This document shows, piece by piece, positions 34,001-45,353 of a DNA stretch of 64,000 bases. The notes beneath the pieces are model-generated. The model saw nothing but the letters and a program-made list of their open reading frames with translations, searched no databases and was not told the DNA's origin. Position numbers and translations under genes: made by a program. The stretch's first letter is position 1. Each line of letters starts with the position of its first letter. The stretch is taken from positions 5,022,001 to 5,086,000 of the forward strand of contig WAID01000003.1 in assembly GCA_016584495.1 (NCBI GenBank), given 5' to 3'. The stretch comes from Celoporthe dispersa. Taxonomy: Eukaryota; Ascomycota; Sordariomycetes; Diaporthales; Cryphonectriaceae.

Positions 34001-34285
34001 CACGCATGAGATGGAGGAAAGAGGTCAACAAGAATATGTCAAAAGACAGCAAAGATATCGTAGCTCAGAAAGAGAAGAGAAGAAGAAAAAAAAGAGAAAG
34101 AAGGTATTTACACATGCGCACCAAGGGAGGGTGATAGATGGCTACTAGAAGAGGACGCTTTGGGTATCGCCGATGATCATGGGGAGAAGGCTGAAACATG
34201 TGATCATCCTGAGGTTTAGGCCGCCGGGATAAAGGGAAAAATCAAAAAACAACAGCAGGCGCAGGTCCGAGAGAGAGCTGTGCGT
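31079..34285. other. Intergenic region upstream of ASE1
   Basis: 3.2 kb. The ASE1 promoter side is pyrimidine-rich on the minus strand. A CA repeat lies at 33701-33724 and a short palindromic GTATGTATGTACTGTA-type patch near 32020-32040. Open frames are compositionally biased (Arg/Lys/Ser runs from purine tracts) and not supported. Confidence 0.55.
33701..33724. repeat. (CA)n microsatellite
   Basis: Twelve CA units directly after a short CG-alternating run; a possible Z-DNA-forming tract. Confidence 0.9.
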
Positions 34286-36022
34286 TCACCAGGAGAATGC
34301 CTCCTCGCAGAACTCGATCGTGCCGTTGTACTGGCGGTTGCGCACCGCAAGGCGGACCTCGTCAGAGAGCGCACCGGGGCCGCACACGGTGACACCCATG
34401 GCGCCCACCTGGTTTCTCCATCTCCGCACCGATGAGGTGCTCGATGTTGGGACGGCCAGGGAACATCTGGACGGTCGAGGACGGCGAGTGGATCTCCTTG
34501 GTCGACCTGGGCCGGGACACGAAGAGCATGATCCGCAGGCACTCGCGCCGCCGCTCCATGGCCAGGATCTCCGTCATCCACGGCCGGATCCACTCCAGGT
34601 GCTCGGGCGACTGGATGATCCAGCACAGCACGATCTTGCGCGCGGCGACGGTACCGTTTGCGTAGCCCGCCACGAGGTCACGAACGTGCGGCACGGCCTG
34701 TGTGATGCCCACACCGCCTGCGAAGAGCATCACCGTGCCGTACGAGTTCATGTTGTGCAGGCCGCCGTACGGGCCCTCCACGTAGCAGGTCGTCGTCAGG
34801 CGGCCGTCGGGGCACGCGGCAGCCTTCTTGTACAGGGGAGTCCGTGGCCCCGGCGCGGGCGCGGATGACGTAGGACATGGAGGTCTTGCGGTAGCCCAGG
34901 ATGTCGTTGCGGTCCATGGACAGCTTCTCGCCGTCGTGCATCTCGGCCTCCTCGCTCCAGCCGACGGAGAAGGGGTGGGACTGCGTCCAGCTGATGCTGG
35001 GGAAGTAGAGGTAGGCGTGCTGGCCAGGCGCGAACGCCCACGGCCGCGCCATGGTGACGGTGACGCGGATGGCATTGCCAGGAAGGGCCTCGACGAGGGT
35101 CTTAGTGCCTCCGGCACCAAAGTTGCCGTAGGCGACACGGATCATGCGGGCGGCGCGGTCGAAGCACCAGAGGGCAACGACGGCGTACAGGTAGTTGAGC
35201 TGGGTCATGTCCTTGATCTGGCAGTGGTACCACACGCCGACGATGGTGACGGCGGCGCCGACGATGTGGAGGATCTTGAAGATCTCGTACCAGGCGTGTC
35301 TGATGGCGCTGGCGGCCTGGATGGTCAGGAACAGGAAGCCGATGGTGCCGATGAAACCCCACAGCAGGAACTCGCTGGACAGCGTCTTGGCGAAGACCGA
35401 GGCGAAGCTGCTGTCGGCGGAGCTCCCGATCCAGTAGCACAGGGTGTGGGCAATGGCCTCGAGGGCGGCGATGCGTCCCAGCCATCGGTGCATCAGGTTG
35501 AAGGTGTCAAAGGAGATGCCCAGCCAGTTGATCAGGGGGGTTGTTGCGACCAGCCATGAGGAACAGGGGCACCATGTTGACGACGGACAGGACACCGGTG
35601 CGGTTACGGAGCAGGTCGATCCAGCTCGAGAAGTTGCTGTGTAGGTTGATGTCGACCAGGCAGAAGGCAATGTTGGTAGCGAAGTAGCCGGCCAGGATGA
35701 AGAGCTGGAGCCTGGTGGGCAGCGTGCCCATGTTGACGGCGGAGCTGAGGGCGAACTCGCGGTTGTGACGCTTGCGCAGGACGGGGGAGTACTGGATGCT
35801 CCTCTTGAAAAAGGCGGCCTTCCATGACTCCCTGGCAAAGTAGTGCTGTGTGCTGTTGCCCAGAGAGGACACCGTCCGCAGATACCTGAGCGAGACGACA
35901 TAGACCTTGTAGCCAATCACCAGGGCGGCACCGACTGTGAGGACATAGTAGAGGTAGTCAGACAACAGCTGGTTCTCGACCTCTGGGTCGATGGCGGAGT
36001 TGGAGCCCGCCGAGCTAGACAT
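34286..36022 (-). CDS. Ferric/cupric reductase transmembrane component
   Basis: FRE-family flavocytochrome b of about 577 residues, intronless. It moves electrons from cytosolic NADPH through FAD and two haems to extracellular Fe3+ or Cu2+. Membrane part: about seven segments with the haem histidines in HRWLGRIAALEAIAH and in HAWYEIFKILHIVGA. The flavin site is HPFSVGW; NADPH contacts are VEGPYGG, FAGGVGIT and, near the end, CGPG; the C-terminus is EFCEEAFSW, as in the family. Three single-base insertions interrupt it: in the G run 35535-35540, near 34834-34837 and at 34411-34412. Removing one base at each restores one continuous protein, so sequence error is more likely than decay. There is no cleavable signal peptide; the first membrane segment is YLYYVLTVGAALVIGYKV. 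It could serve iron or copper uptake; no permease/oxidase partner is adjacent. Confidence 0.88.
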
Positions 36023-39000
36023 CTTGAGGTCGAGGGGAGTGGGTGTGTGTTGAGAGAGGTCGGACGGAAGCCCTGGGCCTGAGCTGAGAGCTCAGATGTG
36101 GTGAGGAGAGGTGACTTTTACGCCTCCAAGGGCGGTTAGGTATGAATGAAGGGCGGATATTTCGAGAGCCAGCACGAAATATACTGGAATGTTGTGGAAA
36201 AGCCGGGGTAGCGGCAACCTTGTGTCTTTTTTTTTCTCCCCTTCCTTCGAAGACGACGGATGAGGTCAAACTTTTGTCGGTTCGACCCAGCACAAAGCGA
36301 TTGTGATCAGATCCAAGCTCTTTCTTTTCCTCTTGGTCCCGTCTGTCCTTGATAATGCCCAGTCAGCCAACAGAGTCTTTCAATCGTGGTCCCCCTCCCT
36401 TTGTCGCTTTCACTAACGTCTGGAGACAATGGTGCTGAATAGGCTGTCTGTGGGCCGTTGGCTGATCGAGGATGAGCTGTGATGAGAAGAAATTTGACAG
36501 CCAAGAATGGTATCTGTGTGAAGCCCGCTCGTCGAGGAAGAAGAAGAGACAAAAAAAAAGGAGAGCCCAAGGATGAAGCGAAGATTGGTTGAACGAAGAG
36601 AGAGAGTGTGTTGTTTGCTTTGGCCCCAGTGGGAAATGACGCACGGTCACGGTCGCACTGATCGAAGTGGGGAGTCCAAAAGAATAAAAAATTCCAAAAG
36701 TAGGTCCCTCCGCTGGAGTTCCCGTAGAGAAAAGAAAATGTAGACGAGATGATCTACAGGAAGAGTGTAGAACGAAGTCTCGTGAAGAGCATGTGGTGAG
36801 ATCTTGGGAACTGACCTTGAGAGGGGCGCGAGCGGGCGGGATATAGGCCAAGAGAGAGTGGCCGACCGTATTACGACAAAGTGGGCAAACGGGGGCCCTC
36901 CCTGGCAGAGGCCAATCAGTTCCTATCCCCTAGAACAAGACCCATCTACATGGGACGTCCAGCGCTGTCGAGCGAGCAAGGGTCCCTGGAGCGACCTGCA
37001 AGGCCAATTTTAGGGGGGGGCGGGAGGGGTTGGCAGGAACAAGGAGAGAGGTGACCGAGGCGGGGCAATTTGAAAACAAAGCCCCACGGCGCTGACGACC
37101 AAGCCCATGCCTACAGGCTCAGGGGATGCGTGGGCGAAGTACGTAGTACGTAGTCCTCCCACAAGGATAAAAAGGATGCACGTCAAAACCCAGAACCAAA
37201 ACAACCGCCACCACCTGGGGCATACAAATATGGTACACAATCCCTGGATGACGATGGGTCCCAGGCCCGACGCAGCGTGCACAGGTCGCCAGACCCCAGA
37301 ATAACGTTCGACTCGTTCCAAACGTCGTTTCTATCTGTTCTTTCCTGGGCTTATCCCGGTCCCGTGGGCCCTGCCTGTGGACTATCTGCTATGAATATCT
37401 ATCTTGTTCGGATGAAAAAGCCGTGGTGGCTCTGATGCCGCCTCGGAGCAAACAACTATCGCCGGCACGCTGCAAGATGCCTGGCTCTGTGCTCGCCCCA
37501 GACCGCCCTGCACAGCTGCTCTTGTGTCACCCGCTGCAGGTCTCAACCGATACCTGGCGGGCGCCAAGCATGCACAGGACTGGCTGCGGAGCTGCAGAGC
37601 TCGATGCGGCGTGCCTCCCGACCTCCGCCAATTTCCCACCTGGAGGTTTGTTTCGAGTGACTGACAGAGATAGGGACAAACTCCCAGAGACATCACCACC
37701 GCACAGGCCGACCCTAGCCAGATTGCGGAATCACATTATCTCTCCCCCCCCCCCCCAGTTACTTGCTGTACAAGGGTTTCTGTTGGGCGGCCGTGGTGGG
37801 CGGGCAGTGTGCCTGAACCACCCACCACAAAGAGCTCCAAAGAGGTCCTGCCAGTTCTTTGCCGCCGAACCTAGGGCGTGCTCGGCCTGTCCGGGGGTCC
37901 TTGGCTCACGAGCACCGTCCAGGGCGCCTCCCTGGCGTTTCGTGGATCACCAGAGTCAGGCCTGTCATTGATCCGCCATGATCTCCATCTGCCCTCGGAG
38001 GTTCTACGGCCGCCATGTTTGCCTGCTTGTCCTACTACCAGACGCCCGTGAGTCCTGATGAGTACGACCCCCTCCTGGAGAAGCGAAGAGCTCGACGCCT
38101 CGCGGATCACGGAGCACGGATCACGAATCACAACACTCTCTCGGCCGTGAGGTCCACTCTCATCAATCTCTCCCCCCGTCCCTCTCGCAAGTTAAGCGAG
38201 CAATGCCGAGCATGGCGAAGTGAACGCCTGCCCCCCTCCCCCTGTCTGACGAGATCGGACGGCGGCGCAGCTAGCTGCCACTGTCATCACCGTTTATGCA
38301 TCTTGATTTGCCTATCTAGCATATTTCTGACGAGCAGTCATTGGCATCCGCGGCGGGTGGCTTGGGAAGAAGGGGGAAAAGAGAAGAGGAAAAACTGCTC
38401 TAGAGCGGGCCACAAAAAATTTGTGAGAAAGTGTCTCAGGTCTCACATGTCGAGTGACGGTGGCCAGACATCCTGCATGGACCGATCTCGTTTGTGATTC
38501 AGACCGTCCTGCGCTGGGAGGGCGTTGTGTCCAGTGGTTTCTGCCACCCAAGGGGGATGGACCGAAGTCATTGGATGGCAGCGAGCGCTGGGGCGGGACA
38601 GGTGAAACAAGCCAACCCACGCCCCTCACTCAGGGGCAGCGCCGCTGGGCAAAGTCCACCTGTCCACTCAGCGGCTCTTCCCACCCTCTCACCTGGCGCC
38701 TGGAACCTTGTCGATTGCCCCTTTCGGACCTCAAGCCTGGTATGGGCTCCCTCATTGGCGGATTCGGAGAGCGTGCCTTGCCAAGTAGTCAGGGGGGGCA
38801 GTGCACGGTTCAGATCGCGGGAGGGATGAACAGGGAGCGCCACCTGCGCTACTGTACTAGCTATGTAGTATGTAGTACCGTACACAGTAAGTGCCTGGAC
38901 CGGGGGGGGAGGGGGAGAGGGGCATCGGATGGCCAGCCATTCACAACGATGAGGCCATTCTTATGCGGACACAGCTCTTTGGTCTTTTGTTCTCGGCTGT

Positions 39001-41700
39001 TGTTGGTCAAGATGCTCATCCATCACCCATCACTTAGTATGCGGCCCCAATTTTCGTTCAAGAATAGGGCCTCGTGGAGATTGGTTCCCCAGACTCTGGG
39101 AAAGTTCAGTAAATCATGAGACCTTGCCGTCATACTGGAGTCCAGATCTCTACTTACCAACTACCATGGTAGTAATATAGATCTGTCGAATCTCGGATCT
39201 CATTAGCCGCCAGATTCATTGGTTTTTTGGTGGTTTTTTTATTTTTTAAACTTTCTATGCAGAGATGCAGAGGACCGGAATGAGTGATCATGTCGCCCCC
39301 GTGCCAGCCGGGCAAAACTACCCTCGAGGCCGGCTTGAGCTTATGGGGGAGAACGCTCGAGAAAAACCTTCCTGACATCTCGGATCTTCTTCATCATTTA
39401 CGGCAATATTGATCCTACAAGATGGCAAGAGCGAGCCGCATCCTTCGAGGGTACTGCAACTCTATTCTTCCCTGGTAAAACCTTCATTCACCAGGCAGCT
39501 GTACGTGAGCCGCAAGAGACCCTCTCTCGAGGAGACCCAATTGCAGGACGGCGGAACCGAGACGATATCTACGCCACCATGCGCAACCTGCCACAAACGG
39601 CCCACATTAATTAATTATGAGGACGGAACAACTTTTTTTCGTCTTGGCGGGCTGGGGGGTGGGGGTGGGCTGGGAGAGACCGTATCTCGAGGATTCCATC
39701 ATCCATACTACTTTATGCAACACTCGTGTGTGCGCGAGCTTTTGCTTGACGAGGAGACCAGGCCCGGCACGCCATACCGAGCTGATGATCCATGAAGCCA
39801 CGTTCGGGCTTCATATTGCGAGGGAGCGGGAGGACCACAGTATAAGCAGCACAGCCTTAGTTGAGCCACACGCCCCGCAGGCCGTCCCTCTCATGGGGCC
39901 AATGTCACCAAAGGCGTTCGTTACAACACACGCACGAGGCCTGCCCGGCTCGCCATACCAATCATACCACGGGTGTCTTCCAGGACCATGCCAGGATCGG
40001 GGGGCCGTCGACAAGAGCCTTGTCTGCCCATTCTCAAAATTGAAACAGCCACGGTGCAGGTTGGGAAACCTAGATCGTGAGACCCAACATACAGAGACGC
40101 CAGCCGTCGAGACATCCAGTGCCTCCTCCTCCTCCCATGGTGGCATGATGGACGAGCGTCGCCCAGAGGAGTCCCACTGTCTGGTCCAATGAGAAAGAGC
40201 GCAATATCAAGGTAAGAAGTCCTGGGCTGCGAAACGGTGCCCCGCCCCGGCCCACCAGCGAAACCAAGACACCGGGCACCTCAACCACCACGAAATCCAT
40301 CTGAACGAGCTGTCGTATCTTGTTCTTATCTTAGACCTTTTCTGCCTGACTTCGGACGTCGACCGAAAACGTGTTTGTTTTGTCTGAACCGCGTCACTCG
40401 CTGCTGCCCTTCGAAACAGCGTCGGTGCAGGTGGGCGTCAAAATGACGGCTGATGCGCTGAAACATCTTCCTGCCGAGGGGCACGAGAAGTTTTCCATCA
40501 GATGACACTTCAGACTCGCCTTACAATTAGATCGCTGGGCGGGCGCGTAAATGGCATTCACACAAGAGCAGGTCAGTAGAATTGGTGGCCGGGACCATCT
40601 TTTTCGAAATCCCTAGACGCCCTCGGGGGCAGAATAGTAACGTGACTGCAGGGCTCAGAGGTGTTACATGTGAACCGTCATACACTTCCTTGTCGAATTT
40701 TTTCTTTCTTTCTTCTTTTTTTTCTCTTCTTCCTTCCAACAGCACCGACAGGCATAATACCTACTCTTGTGGGCCAAATGGCCCGTCTCACCGATGACCA
40801 TACCTGATTAAATGCTCAACTTGAAAAATCCAGATAGTACCGTAGGAACCCAGCCAGCCCCCCTCCCCGGCCCCCATGTTCACGTCACGTTTCGGGTCCT
40901 GCATTAGAGCCAGTCCAGGCCGACCCAGCCCGCGCGGGAGATGGAGGGAGGGAGGGTTTACCAAGCTCGACGAACGACAGCATAAACCGCACCCCCAAGT
41001 TCACGGCGAGGCGCGCTGCCTGCAAGGGCATGTGCATACGTACGTGTGGGTTCCACCGGAGGCTCAATCGAAACCCGCCTCATTCATGTCTGTCCACGGC
41101 ACAATGTTTCCCCACCGCTTCGACACAACAAGCAAACAACATCTGTGGCATTTGGAAACTTGCTTGGGTCCCTCAGACAGGCTGATGATGGATGGGGGTG
41201 GTCGACACAACGAGGGATATTCCCACGCACACCCACCCATCCTAGACCAAGGTGTTTTGCCTGCCTGTCTATCTCTGCCGCTGTCGAAACCATATGTGCA
41301 GGATATTGATTGATTGTTTAGACAAGAACCCAAAGGAGCCAGGGAGGATGGACGAGGGGTGGCTTGTTCCTCACACCCAAAACCATGCCATTGGGATCCA
41401 TCCCGCTCCTGAATGGGCTTTTTCCCGTTTCCAAGCCTTGCCCTCTTGCCATGCCGCCTTGCTGGCTCTCGATGCCGTAAGCTCAGCCAGAGCCTTAGGA
41501 CGAGACGAAACAGAACAGAACGCAATGCGTTTCCCTCTGTACGTGCGCAGATTCTTGAATAGCTCTATGCGTTTCTATTTCTATCCTTGTCACTCCCAGA
41601 ACCTAGTACCTTTCTCCCTACAAGAATTAGACATCGCACCATATTAATTACCATCTGAAGCAATCAGCGGTCCCGCCCTATGTCCACTCTGGTCCCAGGC
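36023..41700. other. Long region without a clear gene
   Basis: 5.7 kb, the largest gap in the window. The first 0.9 kb is probably the promoter and 5' UTR of the ferric reductase. Palindromic GTACGTAGTACGTAGT lies near 37138-37153 and related TAC/GTA patches near 38855-38885. One open frame at 38015-38497 is listed separately. I recognised no transposon ORFs, terminal repeats or RNA genes. Confidence 0.5.
38015..38497 (+). CDS. Possible small gene (uncertain)
   Basis: Begins with ATG in a favourable context (gccgcc before it) and reads MFACLSYYQTPVSPDEYD, continuing into PLLEKRRARRLADHG. This charged N-terminal third looks like real protein. After about 60 codons composition becomes biased and the frame is probably noncoding, so if a gene exists it must be spliced; a GTGAGT donor lies at about 38048, directly after the codons for YYQTP. 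I could not identify the acceptor. No family is recognised. Confidence 0.25.
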   Translation: MFACLSYYQTPVSPDEYDPLLEKRRARRLADHGARITNHNTLSAVRSTLINLSPRPSRKLSEQCRAWRSERLPPSPCLTRSDGGAASCHCHHRLCILICLSSIFLTSSHWHPRRVAWEEGGKEKRKNCSRAGHKKFVRKCLRSHMSSDGGQTSCMDRSRL

Positions 41701-44265
41701 TCAAACACCCATCGGCCACACCACCTTCAGAGGCCAAGCTCGTCGCTGCTCCCCTCGTCGGGACCGACATTGGTAATGTTTGTGAGTGCCGATTGACGTG
41801 GTCTCAGAGCCGACACCCGCCGCCGCCGCTTGAGAGGGAGGAGGATAGCCCTCGCCAGGTGTCGTGCTCGTGTTCTCTTTGCCACTGGTGCAGCGCTGTA
41901 GTAGTAGATGGTTTGTGGGCTCCTTCTGCCTGCCCGCCACCTGATCCTCATCCTGATCCTCCAGGTCGTCATCATCACCGCTCTGTAGGCTGAGCAGTCC
42001 AGCCACCTCCACACCCCGCTTCTGCCCTCGCATGTTGTGTTGCTGCTCGGTCATGCTCTGCCGGCTGCTGTTGCCTGCACGAGCAGTGGCACGGGCCTGC
42101 CTCGGCTCCTTCTTGTGAAGGCCGCTCTGGTTGGCCGGGGAGTTGTCCTTGTAATGACCCCCAAAGGTGAAGTGTGGATCGCTGCCAGTCGCATCGTCTG
42201 CGTTTCGGGGGCGGGTCTCGATGTCTGAGTTCGAGCTGGTCTTCTCCATTGACAGCTGTCTCGAGGACCGCTTTCGCACGCCTGGTGTTTCCGTCACCCA
42301 TTCTGAGATACCCTCGTCCCAGCGGAAGCCTGTGGCTGATAGTGTTGATGATGAGACGGGCTTATTTCGAGACGCCAGCCTGAGGTTCAGCGATTCGGCG
42401 AAGGCGAGATCTCGCAGGTCGTTTGTTCGTTCGGCTAGTAAGAAGGCGCAATTAACCCTCAGGCTTCTGGACATGCCTGTTTTCGAGCCCTGCGGCCCTG
42501 TCGAGCCGGTCACACAATTTAGAAAGGTAGTGATGAGACGGGTCCGATGCCCCCGGCCACAGCACTGCGCCATGGAACAGATCAGTGCAACCGCTGCTTC
42601 GTAATGCTGTTTCCCATCTCTGCCGGCGTGGGGCTGTATGATGCGATTCCACAGTTCTGGTATGTCTGTGTGCTTAGAGCTGTTATGAGCATTGCTCGTG
42701 AAGTATGCTGCTAGGCGGAGGACTGTCAGTATCCAACCGGACTTTCTAGTCCTCCTCAGCTCGTATATGCATGCATGAATGACATATCCGACCCTGCTAG
42801 ATATGGTAGATACACCATTCTGCCTAGTAAGATGTTGAGAAAGATTTCTAGCTTCTTGATGCAGCAATGGTAATGAGGCCATCGCCGTGGTGGCGCTGAG
42901 CAAAGTCTGTTGTGATAAGCTCTTCAGGTCGTTTGCTTCCGGCCTGAGGATGAAGGCTGCCATCTTGGCCTGAGAGGACAGCGCTGTGATCATATGAGTA
43001 GCGAAAGATATTGTGTCGTCGCACACTTGGTTGCCAGAGGAAAGGGTGTTGATGATGCCAGACCATATGGGCGGAAACTCCTTGGTGGACAACCAGCTCA
43101 GAGGAAGTTGCTGCTGAGAGAGCAGACCCGAGAGCTGCCTGAGCATGAATTGAGGTCTGGCACTCCCTCGGGCGAAGTCGCGGAGCGCCTTCAGTGGCGC
43201 AAGCTTCCGACTCTCGTCGAACGTGCTGCCGACACTTTTAGGCTTAGGATAGGGCCTGTCGGCCATGATCGCAAGCAGGCCTTCTACCTCCAGGCTGGCC
43301 TCCATATTGGCACATAGCTGGACAAGCAATTGAGAGAAGCTATCCTCCAGCAGACCGTCAAGCAGAGCATCCTTAACTACCCTCATGCCGTGAGCTCTCG
43401 CGACGATCCGGAGCTGCGGGCACCCACGACCTGGACGTAGCATCTGTTCGACGGCATCGTAGACTTCATTAGAGACTTCCGAGACTCGTAGAGCAGATCT
43501 GGTGCCTTGCTCCTCCGCCTGTCGTTCCTCCCAGACCTCCAGCTCGCCGATGTAGTCAGGCACCTTTCGTAGGCACATCGCCATCAGGGACTTAGTGCCG
43601 GGAGTACGCATTGTGGTAGTTGTAGTAGCGGGTTCTGCCGTTGCTAGAAGTAGTGCGTGCACTGCCCGAAGGATTGATTCGTAAAGCGAGTACCTTGTTG
43701 ATGAGATGCGGCTCCGTAAGGGAAGCATTTCGATCTCGAGCGCTGAGATGACAGAGGTCGATGCCGGACTGCCAGAGGAGCAGAGGTCACGTGCTCTCCT
43801 GCAGCGCTTGGGTTCCCTAGGCTGTGTCGGTAGAAAGAGCTGTTGAACTGGCGAGGATAGCTGCTGCCCTCTGGCACGACGAATGATCGGCGTGGGCAAG
43901 ACGATCTCTCCAGGGTATAGGGCCTGCTTTCTGGACAACTTCCTGGCTTTGGACGCCTTGGGGGTTTCTGCTGCTGGCTTTGGGTTCAGTGGCCTCCGTC
44001 CCCTTCTCGAGTAGGTGTGCTGGATCATCCCTATGGCCGTACCCGACGCGCCATTTCCCGTAGTCTCGTCGTCGAGACCATCGACGTTTTCTGACTCAAC
44101 CTCTCGCCTCAATGCAGAGATGTGTGTCTTGAGCGGTCGGAGCAGGCGATGACACCGAGTTGTTGTCCAGGGCTGCGCCTCTCGTGCTGTGACGGGTAGC
44201 TGTGGTCGACTGAAAGCTGTGTCTGAAAGCCATGATGAAGAATCGCGAGCACTCAATGAACCCAT
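41701..44265 (-). CDS. Unrecognised 854-residue protein, probably nuclear
   Basis: One long frame, no introns seen. The start MGSLSARDSSS is the first ATG; upstream codons are open but begin only with TTG. The first 150 residues are basic and disordered (SRRGRRPLNPKP, KASKARKLSRKQAL), suggesting a nuclear protein. The middle (about 200-600) is a well-composed, leucine-rich helical region with no membrane segments, possibly an ARM/HEAT-like solenoid (for example VYDAVEQMLRPG, LKALRDFARGSARPQF). The last 150 residues are Ser/Asp-rich and disordered (LSLQSGDDDDLEDQDEDQ). Near 41835 a one-base shift would replace the current tail by one ending VGPDEGSSDELGL (stop at 41727), which looks more natural. 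I do not recognise the family, but composition and length make it a real gene. Confidence 0.8.
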   Translation of the reverse strand: MGSLSARDSSSWLSDTAFSRPQLPVTAREAQPWTTTRCHRLLRPLKTHISALRREVESENVDGLDDETTGNGASGTAIGMIQHTYSRRGRRPLNPKPAAETPKASKARKLSRKQALYPGEIVLPTPIIRRARGQQLSSPVQQLFLPTQPREPKRCRRARDLCSSGSPASTSVISALEIEMLPLRSRISSTRYSLYESILRAVHALLLATAEPATTTTTMRTPGTKSLMAMCLRKVPDYIGELEVWEERQAEEQGTRSALRVSEVSNEVYDAVEQMLRPGRGCPQLRIVARAHGMRVVKDALLDGLLEDSFSQLLVQLCANMEASLEVEGLLAIMADRPYPKPKSVGSTFDESRKLAPLKALRDFARGSARPQFMLRQLSGLLSQQQLPLSWLSTKEFPPIWSGIINTLSSGNQVCDDTISFATHMITALSSQAKMAAFILRPEANDLKSLSQQTLLSATTAMASLPLLHQEARNLSQHLTRQNGVSTISSRVGYVIHACIYELRRTRKSGWILTVLRLAAYFTSNAHNSSKHTDIPELWNRIIQPHAGRDGKQHYEAAVALICSMAQCCGRGHRTRLITTFLNCVTGSTGPQGSKTGMSRSLRVNCAFLLAERTNDLRDLAFAESLNLRLASRNKPVSSSTLSATGFRWDEGISEWVTETPGVRKRSSRQLSMEKTSSNSDIETRPRNADDATGSDPHFTFGGHYKDNSPANQSGLHKKEPRQARATARAGNSSRQSMTEQQHNMRGQKRGVEVAGLLSLQSGDDDDLEDQDEDQVAGRQKEPTNHLLLQRCTSGKENTSTTPGEGYPPPSQAAAAGVGSETTSIGTHKHYQCRSRRGEQRRAWPLKVVWPMGV

Positions 44266-45353
44266 ATTCAATGCCTTCCTTGGTGATGCTAAGGTGCTGG
44301 CGATAATAAGCAAACTCTCGAAGCTGACCGCTCCATGGGCAGGCTGGCAGGCTTTAGCGATGTTGTCGGAGATTCTAGTCCAATAAGAGGTAGACAGGGG
44401 CGTTATGGATGCATATATGAGCAAGAAGCAAAAACGGTCATGAGATAATTGAGGCTGGTTCACTTGGAGGAGGAGGTGGTGGTAGTGGTGGTTGATGAAG
44501 CAAGTGCCAAAAGTATCAAAGTAAACATGACCGACCCCTGTCACAGCAACCAAGAGCCGGAAACATGGATGTGTGCCCAGCTGTGCCTTAGGGCGTTACC
44601 TACTCCGGCGGTACAGAGTACTTTGAGTGTGGCAGGCTGCAGATGCCCACGAGGTCACATTGCAGTTCAACGTCGGAGATTGACTGTACCAATAAGGGTT
44701 TCTATTTTTGAGACACTAGGACTGGATATCCTATATGAATAGAAATCACCGCTCTAGTCATAAAATGTCACCATTTCATGGCTCTGTCCTGAGCAACCTG
44801 AGTGCTTTGTTCGCAGCACGCTCTAGTACCGAGTACCTTGTCAGTTTCCAGTGCGCTGTACATTTTCCCCCCCCCCTCCTTCCCGGCAGGCATTGTCAGC
44901 CGCGGGACAGGTTTGCCGGGATGGCCGGGGTCGCGCTGAGTGCGCGCGCCGGGATTTTCTCGAGCATGAACCTTGGGTAGCGCAGAATTTTTTGAAATCG
45001 TCGACGTAGGTATCGAGGTTGTAGTGGGAAATTCCCCATTTTTCACCACTTCCTCGTCGCCAAATGCCCTGACGTTCCTCCAGACGTTACCCAATTGGCC
45101 TTCTAAATCCCTCTCCATGTGGACGAGGCCTCTTGTATTATCTCAATTCCTTTCTCGACCTCGGTTCGCTCTTTTCTGGCCGGCGTGTTCCTGGGCCTAA
45201 AAATTCCCCCTTCCGGCGTGTCGTCTCGATATACGACTGGACAGGTTCTCGAACCCTGTTGTAACCCACGTACCACCAGTCCAGCAAGTAGACGGCCACA
45301 CGACCACAGGTACACTCTGGACCTGAGCCACCTCGAATAAGACAAACCTCAAC
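44266..45353. promoter_or_regulatory. Divergent promoter region, unknown protein/CLU1
   Basis: 1.09 kb between divergent start codons, so it should hold both promoters. No specific motifs assigned. A short palindromic TAC/GTA patch (GGTACAGAGTACTTTG) occurs near 44612-44626. Confidence 0.55.

Noticed and set aside
38185..38225. 5S rRNA-like words (GTTAAGC, GAGCATGG)
   Set aside because: The surrounding bases do not form the 5S secondary structure and no other conserved 5S blocks are present.
38454..39119. A 221-codon plus-strand frame in the gene-poor gap
   Set aside because: Composition rich in Trp/Gly/Arg/Ser without pattern and no recognisable domain; starts within other noncoding sequence.
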